From a virus: a stretch of DNA of 34,087 nucleotides. The position numbers and the translations under genes were made by a program. Positions 24,911 to 32,409 of this stretch are shown here, piece after piece. The DNA lies in the IMG/VR virus record IMGVR_UViG_3300005590_000060, positions 1-34,087 of that record; one strand, given 5' to 3'. Under the pieces are notes generated by a model. The model had not been told where the DNA came from and did no database searches. It saw only the letters and a program-made list of their open reading frames with translations. Every line of letters begins with the position of its first letter. Position 1 is the stretch's first letter.

Positions 24911-25239
24911 TGGAAGCCATTGACATTAATAAAATCCAACTAGAACAAGCTAGTATTGAGCGAAAGTTGGATGAACATATTTTCGAGTCTAAGATGTATC
25001 GAGAACAGAACCAGTTAATGTTTGACCGTTTACTAGAAGCACAGAAGACCAACACTGAAGCAATCACTGAGTTGACGAAAGCAACTGCCGGTATTGTTGA
25101 AGCCTATCGAGCGGGTCAGGGTGTGATTAAAGTCGGCAGTGCTTTAGGTCGATTTGCTAAATGGTTATCGGGTATTGCTATAATCGGTGTAGCATTTAAG
25201 TGGATGTGGTCACACCTCGGTGGACCACCGTTTACTTAG
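24910..25239 (+). CDS. Holin-like protein: coiled coil plus C-terminal membrane segment
   Basis: A 109-aa protein with a charged coiled-coil N-terminus (IQLEQASIERKLDEHIFESK, about 8-27), a polar middle, and one hydrophobic segment near the end (LSGIAIIGVAFKWMW, about residues 86-100). Small proteins of this type occur at the end of late operons of marine podophages and are often annotated as putative holins. A holin would permeabilise the inner membrane at lysis, but only one membrane segment is visible and no endolysin is adjacent, so this is tentative. A spanin or tail-associated coiled coil is another possibility. It ends four bases into the convergent helicase gene. Confidence 0.5.
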   Translation: MEAIDINKIQLEQASIERKLDEHIFESKMYREQNQLMFDRLLEAQKTNTEAITELTKATAGIVEAYRAGQGVIKVGSALGRFAKWLSGIAIIGVAFKWMWSHLGGPPFT

Positions 25240-27695
25240 AAGAAGTTCACTTCAAGATCATTCGTTGTAATACCGCTACGGTAACGCTGTAGCGCATTCT
25301 TCAATCCTTCCTGATCATCGGTCTTACGCTCTAAAGCATCCACTACGGCTAAATCCACAGTGTCAGCACAGATGATCCTGATGATTGATACAGGACGGTT
25401 CTGACCCTGTCGATTAATACGACCGTTCATCTGTTCATAAAGCTCTAACGACCAGTTACACCCGAACCATACTAAAATACAACCCGACTCCTGTAGACCA
25501 TCTACGCCATGTCCCATTGACGCAGGATGACCGATCATAAGTTTGATACCACCATTGTTCCACTTGTTGATGATCTTCTCTGTGTCGGCTGATTTAGCGG
25601 CTGTCATGTTAACAGGGTTGTACTTTTTAAAACGCTTCATAATACGTTCAGCGTCAGACTTGAATGAATAGCTACATAGCACCGGTGATCCACCGGCTTC
25701 TTCTAACACTTCCTCAAGTGCATCCAGCTTAGCGTCATGCAGTACTTCGAACTCAGGTGACTCACTGCTGAGATAAGGACTTCCGTTACAGTTATGAGCG
25801 ATGAATATTTCACCATTTACACCACGTACTGTGAATCTATTACGCTTACCTGCATTAATCAGGTCGTAGGTTTTCTCGATCCGACTGGTAACAACAAGTC
25901 TTCTTCTCGCCATCCGTTCCTTATACGAGCGAATAACGTCACATCCTTGAACCCATAGCGACGTGCAGCCTGTGTCACTGTCATTCGACCCAACGGTGTC
26001 GTGATGAATGTGCTGTTCCGTTTGTTGTTTGACTGTCTGTTCTGAGTTGCCCATCTGCAATTGACCACATGATAATCCCCATCGTTGTCCAATCGTTCGA
26101 TCATTAAATGACTCTGATAACCATCCTGCATGTCTTCCCAGAAACGACTGAATGAATCGTACCATTCGTCGCACACCTGTATCCCGCGACCACCGTAGTT
26201 CGGGTAATCCTTGTCCTTCGGGTTGCGACATCGAGAACGCATGTTTATCCAGATGGTGTATTCCCTCGTAGGACTGCCATCCTTCTTTCGTGACATTCCG
26301 TGCGAACCCGTCACACTGATTATTGTCTCCCCGTGTCGGCAACCACAGCTTTTGACACCAGGTCTTCGGGGATTGCGTAAGTTCTGACCAATTGCTTTGT
26401 ACTCTTTTCCACAAACGCAGCGTACAAGCCACATTGCTCTCTTTCGCTTTCCTGTTGTGGAACCCGCTCTCTCCAAAACCGTCAGGTAGCCGAACACTTG
26501 TCCTGTTAAATCCTTCGCTGGCATCGCCATTTAAAACCTCACAAGCTTCTTTCCAACCTGAATCAGTCAACACCTTATGATCCGGTGTCATCCATACGCC
26601 GTCTAATTCTACTACGGTCTTACGGCCTTGGAAAGCTAAACTGTAGACGTTTACCCACTCGATACCGTCCCAGACCTTATCGCCTTTTTGAAACTGCTCT
26701 ATAGGTTTCCACCCTGAGTCAGTTAGAACTTCAGTACCTTCTGCTAAACAGAATTGGAGGCATTTATTAGATACCGCTGATCGACTGAATACTTCAATCT
26801 CAGCGCCGCTATCTAACTCAGCGAACATATCCTTCTCAACTTCGTCATACGCTTTACGTGCTTTGATCGGTAAATCTACCAGTAGGTTTGTCACTTTACA
26901 GTCGGGTAGATCGAGGTAATCATTAGCGTCCATCTTCTTAGTGATGTCGCTGATCTTTTCTTCAATAAATTGCTTACCCAGTTCAGTCGGTGTGTACTTC
27001 CACCCTGAATAATCTGACATGAAGTAACTGTCTTTAAAGTGTGTGATGAATTCACCGAGGCGTTCACCGCCATCTACTGCGAGGTATTGACCATGTAGAT
27101 CAAGATAACCGTTGCTGGCGGGTGTACCTGTCAGGCCAGTGCGGTACTTGAAATGTGGAATGATCTTACGCCAACCGGTGATCTTGATTTTATGTTCAGT
27201 ACCCCATTTGTCTTTACGGTCACGGGTACCACCTTTCATGCGTTTGGTGGTACTGTTCTTCAACTTCGACACTTCATCATATACAACCATGTCGAACGGG
27301 AACGGTTTACCTTGACTGATGTAGTAATGATCCAGTTGCTCTGCAAGCCAATTTAAACCTTCATAATTGACCAGGAAGATGTCAGCATCTGCGAACAAAG
27401 CACGAGTGCGTTTATCTTTATTCCCGTGAAGGATACTAAAGCGTAGATGCTTCGAGTGCTCCCATTTCTTAGCTTCACGCGCCCACACCGCTTGAATAAC
27501 TCGTAGTGGACCACATATCAATGTCTTCTTTACAGTACCTGATCTCATTCGATCTACAATTGAAGTGAGCGTTATCGCTGTTTTTCCAAGCCCCATACCA
27601 AGCCACAACATTGAATCATCGTATTGCAGTTGATGCATGACGCATTCTTTTTGGTATTCATGAAGCTGCCCCGGTGTTAATAATTGCTTTGTCAT
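25236..27695 (-). CDS. SNF2/DEAD-type helicase interrupted by an intein
   Basis: The 819-aa precursor contains a superfamily 2 (SNF2-like) helicase of about 499 aa after splicing. Extein motifs: Walker A GMGLGKTA (33-40), motif II in VVYDEVSKLKN (137-147), TGLTGTPASNG (186-196), then in the C-terminal lobe IGHPASMGHGVDGLQ (721-735) and the arginine-finger motif QMNGRINRQGQ (755-765). Between LQF (313-315) and CNGSPYL (from 636) lies a 320-residue intein. Such helicases accompany phage VRR-NUC nucleases and act in replication or recombination. The ATG overlaps the HNH/AP2 gene stop (ATGA). The 3' end overlaps the convergent holin-like gene by four bases. Activity presumably depends on splicing, since the intein separates the two helicase lobes. 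Confidence 0.9.
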   Translation of the reverse strand: MTKQLLTPGQLHEYQKECVMHQLQYDDSMLWLGMGLGKTAITLTSIVDRMRSGTVKKTLICGPLRVIQAVWAREAKKWEHSKHLRFSILHGNKDKRTRALFADADIFLVNYEGLNWLAEQLDHYYISQGKPFPFDMVVYDEVSKLKNSTTKRMKGGTRDRKDKWGTEHKIKITGWRKIIPHFKYRTGLTGTPASNGYLDLHGQYLAVDGGERLGEFITHFKDSYFMSDYSGWKYTPTELGKQFIEEKISDITKKMDANDYLDLPDCKVTNLLVDLPIKARKAYDEVEKDMFAELDSGAEIEVFSRSAVSNKCLQFCLAEGTEVLTDSGWKPIEQFQKGDKVWDGIEWVNVYSLAFQGRKTVVELDGVWMTPDHKVLTDSGWKEACEVLNGDASEGFNRTSVRLPDGFGESGFHNRKAKESNVACTLRLWKRVQSNWSELTQSPKTWCQKLWLPTRGDNNQCDGFARNVTKEGWQSYEGIHHLDKHAFSMSQPEGQGLPELRWSRDTGVRRMVRFIQSFLGRHAGWLSESFNDRTIGQRWGLSCGQLQMGNSEQTVKQQTEQHIHHDTVGSNDSDTGCTSLWVQGCDVIRSYKERMARRRLVVTSRIEKTYDLINAGKRNRFTVRGVNGEIFIAHNCNGSPYLSSESPEFEVLHDAKLDALEEVLEEAGGSPVLCSYSFKSDAERIMKRFKKYNPVNMTAAKSADTEKIINKWNNGGIKLMIGHPASMGHGVDGLQESGCILVWFGCNWSLELYEQMNGRINRQGQNRPVSIIRIICADTVDLAVVDALERKTDDQEGLKNALQRYRSGITTNDLEVNFF
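25791..26750 (-). other. Intein in the helicase (residues 316-635)
   Basis: The intein starts at Cys316 in CLAEGTEVLTDSGWKPIEQF (block A). Block B is WMTPDHKVLTDSGWK, with T370 and H373. Block F is EKTYDLINAGKRNRFTV (607-623), and block G is GEIFIAHN ending His634-Asn635, followed by the +1 nucleophile Cys636. All catalytic residues needed for splicing are therefore present. The intein-specific sequence is a mini-intein split into about 73 N-terminal and 30 C-terminal residues. The roughly 220 residues between them have no recognisable domain, because that DNA encodes an HNH endonuclease in another frame. The frame nevertheless stays open throughout, as required for the C-extein to be made. 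Confidence 0.92.
25859..26530 (-). CDS. HNH homing endonuclease nested out of frame in the intein
   Basis: A complete 223-aa nuclease on the same strand as the helicase but shifted by one base relative to it. It has a Cys-rich N-terminal part (CVCG at 38-41, SCGC at 61-64), HGM...YTIWINMRSRCRNP (78-104), YGGRGIQVCDEWYDSF (112-127), and the HNH core IERLDNDGDYHVVNCRWATQ (144-163) with NRQSNN. A helix-turn-helix-like C-terminus follows (MTVTQAARRYGF, from 183). All are typical of phage HNH homing endonucleases. GAGG lies 6 bases before its ATG, inside the intein frame, so it can be translated on its own. Its TGA falls inside intein block F. It probably cuts intein-less helicase genes to spread the intein. 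Confidence 0.9.
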   Translation of the reverse strand: MAMPAKDLTGQVFGYLTVLERAGSTTGKRKRAMWLVRCVCGKEYKAIGQNLRNPRRPGVKSCGCRHGETIISVTGSHGMSRKKDGSPTREYTIWINMRSRCRNPKDKDYPNYGGRGIQVCDEWYDSFSRFWEDMQDGYQSHLMIERLDNDGDYHVVNCRWATQNRQSNNKRNSTFITTPLGRMTVTQAARRYGFKDVTLFARIRNGWREEDLLLPVGSRKPTT

Positions 27696-28249
27696 AATGG
27701 TCTAACGCTTCCGTGATTTTTATGGAAATTGTAATAATTTTCAGCAGACTTTCTTACACAGACTGCTTCAAAGAAATCACTAAACTTACCTAGATATATT
27801 TGCTTCTGTTTTACTTTAATGTAGCTTTGCCATTTACAAGATGAAGTGTTCCATCCTACCCCGGTGACACCTGATGTATTATTAGATGCAATCCGTTTAT
27901 TCACACCATTCTCAATTCGATCCGCTTCACGAAGATTACACCATCTGTTGTCAGTACCATCACCGTTAATGTGATCAACCTCAACAGGTGTTGAACCCTC
28001 CATGTGTAAAAAAACCAACCGGTGAGCTTTACATGTGGAACCTTGTATCTTAATACAGACATATGATTTACCGCGTGAACCTTTGTGAACGATACCGACG
28101 ACATTCCCTGAGTGTTTAGCATTCCAACTACAATAACTTCTGTAACTCTTAAACCACTTTAGGTCACGCTTTTTCCATGTAAGAACACCGGTGTCAGGGT
28201 TGTAGTCTAATAATTCACGAACTATGTCTTGAGTCAGTTCAACCTTCAC
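27692..28249 (-). CDS. HNH endonuclease with AP2 domain
   Basis: A free-standing 185-aa homing-type nuclease. The N-terminus (LLDYNPDTGVLTWKKRD) and the HNH_3 core VEVDHINGDGTDNRWCNLRE (89-108), with the metal-binding H93 and N101/N105, are typical. The C-terminal DNA-binding AP2 domain spans about 124-176 (NTSGVTGVGW ... YLGKFSDFFEAVC). The start is GTG 28249, with GAGGA 5 bases upstream, overlapping the VRR-NUC stop; its own stop overlaps the helicase start (ATGA). It thus sits cleanly between two genes that are usually adjacent, consistent with insertion as a selfish element. Catalytic residues appear intact. Confidence 0.9.
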   Translation of the reverse strand: MKVELTQDIVRELLDYNPDTGVLTWKKRDLKWFKSYRSYCSWNAKHSGNVVGIVHKGSRGKSYVCIKIQGSTCKAHRLVFLHMEGSTPVEVDHINGDGTDNRWCNLREADRIENGVNKRIASNNTSGVTGVGWNTSSCKWQSYIKVKQKQIYLGKFSDFFEAVCVRKSAENYYNFHKNHGSVRPL

Positions 28250-28605
28250 ACCTCAGTCCTCTTCAACTTCTCATCGAGGTTATCAAGGTGATCATATGTC
28301 AGTGCATTAGATGCTTGTAGTGCAGGCTTCACCACACCTTCAATGAATATGTGCACATCGACTGCACCATATACGGTGTGCACATTAGCACCGACATCTG
28401 TCAACCTTTCGATCTCACGTTCTTGCACTTTAGATAACTTACCGTCAATGGTCTTCACCTCAACGAACCACACGTTACCATCTACAATACAGATGCGATC
28501 AGGAACACCGTCGCGACCCGGTGACACCCACTTGCGAGTGATACCACCAATCTTCTTAAACTCTGAATCAAGTAGCTTTTCTACTTTGTTTTCGCGGACG
28601 CCCAT
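28246..28605 (-). CDS. VRR-NUC domain nuclease
   Basis: A 119-aa PD-(D/E)XK nuclease of the VRR-NUC family. The catalytic pattern is complete: GVPDRICIV with D36, FVEVKT with E49 and K51, and the following KLSKVQ with Q61. Length is normal for phage stand-alone versions. These nucleases resolve branched DNA or act with the neighbouring SNF2 helicase in phage recombination or replication; the pairing is well known by gene order, the exact substrate here is inference. The ATG at 28605 has only a weak ribosome binding site, and the gene overlaps the preceding gene by 25 bases. Confidence 0.9.
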   Translation of the reverse strand: MGVRENKVEKLLDSEFKKIGGITRKWVSPGRDGVPDRICIVDGNVWFVEVKTIDGKLSKVQEREIERLTDVGANVHTVYGAVDVHIFIEGVVKPALQASNALTYDHLDNLDEKLKRTEV

Positions 28606-28919
28606 CTACTTTCACACCATTCGTTTATTTTTATTTTAATATTTTTAACATCACAAAAACTCACAAATCGTTTCCGAGTTTTGAAGTGTACATAACCATT
28701 CTTACAACGATTAATGTCGATAAGATCTAATTTCATTAGTCGTGACAAGATGCCACCGACATCCCTACGGTGAATACGACACAACATGTAAACGTCTATC
28801 CCCCGATGAAAACGATTAATCAACCTACGTTCTTCTTCTATTGTCCAACCCATTCCTATATTGAACAATGTGTTCTTTTTACATGTAGTTATATTATTAA
28901 ACTGTATTTTACGTTTCAT
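28581..28919 (-). CDS. Small DNA-binding protein, Myb/HTH-like
   Basis: A 112-aa basic protein. The segment MGWTIEEERRLINRF, then YMLCRIHRRDVGGILSRLMK (about 44-63) has the W-T-x-E-E and R-x-x-x-G-I-x-x-R-L pattern of Myb-like or resolvase-like helix-turn-helix proteins, which occur often in phage replication operons. The remaining C-terminal part is Lys-rich. It starts in TAATG with the preceding gene and overlaps VRR-NUC by 25 bases. DNA is noticeably more AT-rich than in the late genes. Role unknown. Confidence 0.7.
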   Translation of the reverse strand: MKRKIQFNNITTCKKNTLFNIGMGWTIEEERRLINRFHRGIDVYMLCRIHRRDVGGILSRLMKLDLIDINRCKNGYVHFKTRKRFVSFCDVKNIKIKINEWCESRWASAKTK

Positions 28920-29191
28920 TATCGTAACCTCTTACTTGAAATTACTAACGGTCTGACGAATATATCAATACCTATTAATCGACTACCATTTAAGAAATCA
29001 ATTATAGCTTTTTCATTGCGAGTGATTAGTATCATTTGAGCTTCTTCTCTTTTACGATCAGGGTAAATACCGTGCTGAAGTTCTTCGAGTAAATCGAAAC
29101 CTTGATCGACGGTTAAATTGATTGAAGTAGGTTTCATACGCAACTTCAAAAGTCTCAAGCGTTCTTGTTTAATCTGTTTAAGGATACCCAT
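28919..29191 (-). CDS. Hypothetical protein, 90 aa
   Basis: A 90-aa protein with a very basic N-terminal helix (LKQIKQERLRLLKLRMKPTS), a middle part (LTVDQGFDLLEELQHGIYPD), and a hydrophobic C-terminal part (IIDFLNGSRLIGIDIFVRPL). It has no recognised domain or signal peptide. GAGAAG lies about 11 bases before the ATG. Its stop overlaps the next gene start (TAATG), and it begins three bases after the DUF1653-like gene, so it belongs to the same operon. Confidence 0.65.
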   Translation of the reverse strand: MGILKQIKQERLRLLKLRMKPTSINLTVDQGFDLLEELQHGIYPDRKREEAQMILITRNEKAIIDFLNGSRLIGIDIFVRPLVISSKRLR

Positions 29192-29194
29192 AAC

Positions 29195-29401
29195 TCAATG
29201 CTTCTCTATTAATGTGAATGAGCGGAACCAGTCTTCAATAGGGCGTGACCAGATGTGACCGTTGCTTGAACCCTGATATACAACTACCGGTGTATAGTTC
29301 GGGTTCTGAGAATGTAGATTGGTCACAACTAATATTGAATAAAGATTTCCATTACTGTGTTGCCAAACTGTATTAGGTTGAATCTGTTCGAGGTCATCCA
29401 T
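29195..29401 (-). CDS. DUF1653-like small protein
   Basis: A 68-aa beta-strand-rich protein. NTVWQHSNGNLYSILVVTN, then TPVVVYQGSSNGHIWSRPIE and DWFRSFTLI follow the DUF1653 pattern (H-x-x-G-x-x-Y, V-V-Y, W-x-R-P). Proteins of this type are widespread in bacteria and phages and have no confirmed activity. It is preceded by a 43-base gap with a tandem 11-bp repeat, which may mark its own promoter. Confidence 0.7.
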   Translation of the reverse strand: MDDLEQIQPNTVWQHSNGNLYSILVVTNLHSQNPNYTPVVVYQGSSNGHIWSRPIEDWFRSFTLIEKH

Positions 29402-29421
29402 TATGATTGCTCTTGTTATTC

Positions 29422-29461
29422 AATGTATAACAAATGTATAACATCTAATGAGTACCGTCAA
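29422..29461 (-). promoter_or_regulatory. Tandem 11-bp repeat with candidate promoter
   Basis: On the minus strand TGTTATACATT occurs twice in direct tandem between the polymerase and DUF1653-like genes. Upstream, TTGACG (29461-29456) lies 15 bases before TATACA (29440-29435). The boxes are good but the spacing is short for sigma-70. The repeat period equals one helical turn, which suggests an operator. Confidence 0.35.
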
Positions 29462-31514
29462 CAAGAGGTTTAACTAATTTCTCAGCTTCACGTACATACC
29501 ATTCGATGTTAATGTCACGCTTCATCTCAGCAACGATGTCTTGATAATCCGTGATGTCACCGTCGTCGCCGTCAAAGTCTTCATTCATCACGCGACCTAT
29601 TAGACTTGGTAATTTGTTACACACTTCCACCGTGTAACCTGTATTGATCTCACTGATGCGGTCTTCGTATATTGATTTATTCTTGGTGTGGATGCGCTCA
29701 TCCCACACACCTTCACCAATCTCAGCCATCACCTGATTGTAGTAATCATCAGGTATACGTGTCGCACGTTTGTACTGACCGATTGGACCAGTAGCAGGCA
29801 TGACCTTACGTAAGATGTCACCGTCGTTGCTGATGTAGTAGCGAGTGATGTTCTGAATCTGTTCATCACCCCAGTACAACTTAGATGAGCGTGGAACCTT
29901 GGTACGCAGCATGAAGTCCATGATGTCGTCATGATTCATAATGAACTCACGAATGTCTTTACCATGGACCAGTGCAGCTTCAGCCGCCTTGGGTACGACC
30001 AGTGCTGAGTGATTCTGGTGCCAACCTAAGTCATACTCATATGCACCTTTACGCTTGACCTTACCGTCTGTGTACTCACCGGTGTAATTATTCACATCAC
30101 GAATGAACATGCGACTGTATTCAACATCTTCAAGTTCAAGCTTGGTCAACTGCTCCCACCATTTACAAACACTATGAACCCATTCCTTCAATCGACGTGG
30201 GTAACGGATCGTCAAACCATCAGTGTTGATTTGGATCATCTGAAGTTCAGAACACTTCATAAGGTTCTCAGCCAACATGCACAACGAAAGCTGACCATTG
30301 ATTGTAATTGCCATTGTGAACTGAGGGTCATAGAACGGTGAATACTTACTGTTGCTATCACCATACACACCGTTCAATGCCAGCTTCAGCATGGCGTTCT
30401 CAGCCGTACCTTTAGCATGACCCTTACGCTGGTTATACACATCTTCATAAATCGTGCAGAAGGTTTCACCGAGGTGAGCCGGTGCTAGTTTATTCTTGAT
30501 TGCGAGGTTCGGGTAATAAGACGCAACATCCCAGTCTTCGATAATCCAGTCTTCATCTGAGTACACAACCTGTGATTCAACTGACCCATGTATACCACCT
30601 GTACCGAAGTCGAATTGGAACCCGTCGATAGAACAGTTCACATCTTTAATGGAACCTTTAGTCTCAGTGATAACCTGCGCATTGAACCAGTTATGAATGC
30701 GCTGGAACTCAGGGTGTTCAAACTGTATGTAAGGTAGGATCACGTCACCGAGTGCAATGGAGTCACGCGGTGTTTGCTGAATGTGTTTCTTACCATCGAC
30801 GTAAGAGTAACAGCAGCCAGGTGAATGCTTCTCCAACTCCATGATGAAGTAGTCTTTACCAATCTTGGTATCATTGTGGTTCATGAAGTTACGATCATAC
30901 TTCTTAGTCAGTTCTTCGCGGAATCTGATTTGATCATGTGATTCATTGTAGAAGTCACACGTTGCTTTGATGTCGTGCCACATGTAATCAACAAGCACAT
31001 CGGCCTGCTCATTGTTTAACTCTAAACCCACATCGAATGGTAGGTCTTGAATAGAGTCCATGCGCATATTGAACTCAAGCATTTTCAAACTGGTTGATCG
31101 AGCTTGGTTATCGAAGTGGTGTATCTTAAATAAGTCTACCTGCTCAACAACCCAGTCAGATTCCCACACCATGTGAGCGAATCGTGCATTATGCGGTGCG
31201 TTGATGATCGACATGGCTTTGTTATAAATATCACCTGCTGTCAGTATTATATTACGTGACTGATATATGGTGTGCATGACAGGGTAGTCGAAGCCGAGGT
31301 TGTTATAACCTACCCAACGACAACCCTGCTGGTTGCAGATTTCCATGAACTGAACTAACGACTGATGATCGTTGCGATGGAAGCTGATTTCGAAATACCA
31401 TCGCTGACCTGTAACTGTGTGTTCAAGACCAATGGTGAAGATGTTGGGGTATGTCTCAATGTCATAAACGATGTCACCTGTTGTCACACCGTAGAGGAAG
31501 TCTGGGAGGTTCAT
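29445..31514 (-). CDS. Compact family-B-type phage DNA polymerase
   Basis: A 689-aa replicative polymerase with proofreading. Numbered from ATG 31514, exonuclease motifs are VYDIETYPN (D18, E20), WVGYNNLGFDYP (D76) and DYMWHDIKATCDF (D181). Polymerase motifs are DVASYYPNLAI (D329), KLALNGVYGDSNSKYSP (from 377) and INTDGLTI (D432), with GTGGIHG just before motif A, as in phage B-type polymerases. All catalytic acids are present. The frame can also start at GTG 31520, but GGGAG is better spaced from ATG 31514 and that ATG overlaps the upstream stop in the usual ATGA form. No primase or terminal protein gene is visible in the window. Confidence 0.88.
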   Translation of the reverse strand: MNLPDFLYGVTTGDIVYDIETYPNIFTIGLEHTVTGQRWYFEISFHRNDHQSLVQFMEICNQQGCRWVGYNNLGFDYPVMHTIYQSRNIILTAGDIYNKAMSIINAPHNARFAHMVWESDWVVEQVDLFKIHHFDNQARSTSLKMLEFNMRMDSIQDLPFDVGLELNNEQADVLVDYMWHDIKATCDFYNESHDQIRFREELTKKYDRNFMNHNDTKIGKDYFIMELEKHSPGCCYSYVDGKKHIQQTPRDSIALGDVILPYIQFEHPEFQRIHNWFNAQVITETKGSIKDVNCSIDGFQFDFGTGGIHGSVESQVVYSDEDWIIEDWDVASYYPNLAIKNKLAPAHLGETFCTIYEDVYNQRKGHAKGTAENAMLKLALNGVYGDSNSKYSPFYDPQFTMAITINGQLSLCMLAENLMKCSELQMIQINTDGLTIRYPRRLKEWVHSVCKWWEQLTKLELEDVEYSRMFIRDVNNYTGEYTDGKVKRKGAYEYDLGWHQNHSALVVPKAAEAALVHGKDIREFIMNHDDIMDFMLRTKVPRSSKLYWGDEQIQNITRYYISNDGDILRKVMPATGPIGQYKRATRIPDDYYNQVMAEIGEGVWDERIHTKNKSIYEDRISEINTGYTVEVCNKLPSLIGRVMNEDFDGDDGDITDYQDIVAEMKRDINIEWYVREAEKLVKPLVDGTH

Positions 31515-31834
31515 TGACACTTACTCCCAATCTTACTGTGAATAAGTACCTCACACATATCACGCAACGGGTTTGTATTATTCAGTTTCGAGAAGTCAAC
31601 ATACATTCCTATTTCAATTACTAAAGGTATTGTAAGATTATAATCTTCCAAGAAATCAAAATGCAGATCAGCGACTTCGTAAACCTTACTCTCGTGATAA
31701 TATTCAGCGTTGTGTTGTTTAATGTTCTTGTAATAATCATAATCAACTTCTTCCCTATAATCTGACGCTCGTTCTGGATATAACCATAACATTAATCTAT
31801 TAATTTCATCTTCAGTTAATTCTTTGATATTCAT
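31511..31834 (-). CDS. Hypothetical phage protein, 107 aa
   Basis: Started at ATG 31834, which overlaps the upstream stop (ATGA); an in-frame earlier start would overlap the preceding gene by about 90 bases. The product begins MNIKELTEDEINRLMLWLYP, then has YEVADLHFDFLEDYNLTIPL and PLRDMCEVLIHSKIG. The layout (N-terminal helix, then L-x-x-D-Y-x-x-x-x-P-L and a C-terminal helix) resembles small phage proteins of the ABA-sandwich or DUF2591 type, but not clearly enough to assign. Acidic and AT-rich. No function claimed. Confidence 0.65.
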   Translation of the reverse strand: MNIKELTEDEINRLMLWLYPERASDYREEVDYDYYKNIKQHNAEYYHESKVYEVADLHFDFLEDYNLTIPLVIEIGMYVDFSKLNNTNPLRDMCEVLIHSKIGSKCQ

Positions 31835-32070
31835 TCTATACCATCCAATGCCGCTTCTAATGTTGAGGTTGTTGATACACAAAAACCCACCGGAGTGTTT
31901 GGATACCACTGCACTGACCAAATCTCACCAGTCTTTAATGCTTTCTGTTTTTCTTCTTCCGATACCCAATCATTGAAAACATCTTCGACAGCTTGTTCTA
32001 TCGGTTCGTAGTTATTTTTATAATCATTATGGTAAATTAACATACCAGCTTTATGTTCGGGGAACTTCAT
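31831..32070 (-). CDS. Hypothetical phage protein, 79 aa
   Basis: A 79-aa protein. Its C-terminal part, GEIWSVQWYPNTPVGFCVST followed by TSTLEAALDGIE, is a pattern I have seen in many small phage proteins of unknown function. The N-terminus is LIYHNDYKNNYEPIEQ. It has ATGA overlaps with the genes on both sides, so translation is coupled. No catalytic or DNA-binding motif is seen. Confidence 0.65.
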   Translation of the reverse strand: MKFPEHKAGMLIYHNDYKNNYEPIEQAVEDVFNDWVSEEEKQKALKTGEIWSVQWYPNTPVGFCVSTTSTLEAALDGIE

Positions 32071-32405
32071 ATCATCACTCTCTTAGGAAATCTATCAAAG
32101 CCGTATCGCTTGGCCCTACTCATTGTTGATGTAATTATTCGCGCTTCAGACTGGAAGCATTTAGCTATATCAGCGGGGCCGAATCCCATGTTACGAAGCT
32201 CGAACATGTTAGCTACATCTTCAGCGTAGAATTGTCTGGCTTTACCACGCCCCATCGGATTGAACGGTGAAACCAATTTCAATTCAATCGCTTTCAACCG
32301 CACACTGTCATAAGTACGGTCAAGGATGAATGCGCAACTGGTGATGTCGAATTTCTGATAAAGACGCTTCAGTTCATTAATCTCAACACCAGTCCAGTCG
32401 CGCAT
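32067..32405 (-). CDS. DNA-binding protein with two HTH-like segments
   Basis: A 112-aa basic protein. MRDWTGVEINELKRLYQKFD, then SCAFILDRTYDSVRLKAIEL (about 23-42) is a Myb/GcrA-like helix-turn-helix (W at the start, L-x-R-T-x-x-S-V-R-x-K-A). A second helical set follows at about 60-95 (FYAEDVANMFELRNMGFGPA, then DIAKCFQSEA). Such proteins in phages may regulate transcription or resemble homing-endonuclease DNA-binding parts; no nuclease motif is present. It lies four bases from the Tad2 gene. Confidence 0.75.
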   Translation of the reverse strand: MRDWTGVEINELKRLYQKFDITSCAFILDRTYDSVRLKAIELKLVSPFNPMGRGKARQFYAEDVANMFELRNMGFGPADIAKCFQSEARIITSTMSRAKRYGFDRFPKRVMI

Positions 32406-32409
32406 CGTC

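Noticed and set aside
25791-26750. Group I intron or simple gene insertion instead of an intein
   Set aside because: The helicase frame stays open through the whole insert, and intein blocks A, B, F and G with the catalytic residues C316, H373, H634, N635 and C636 are all present.
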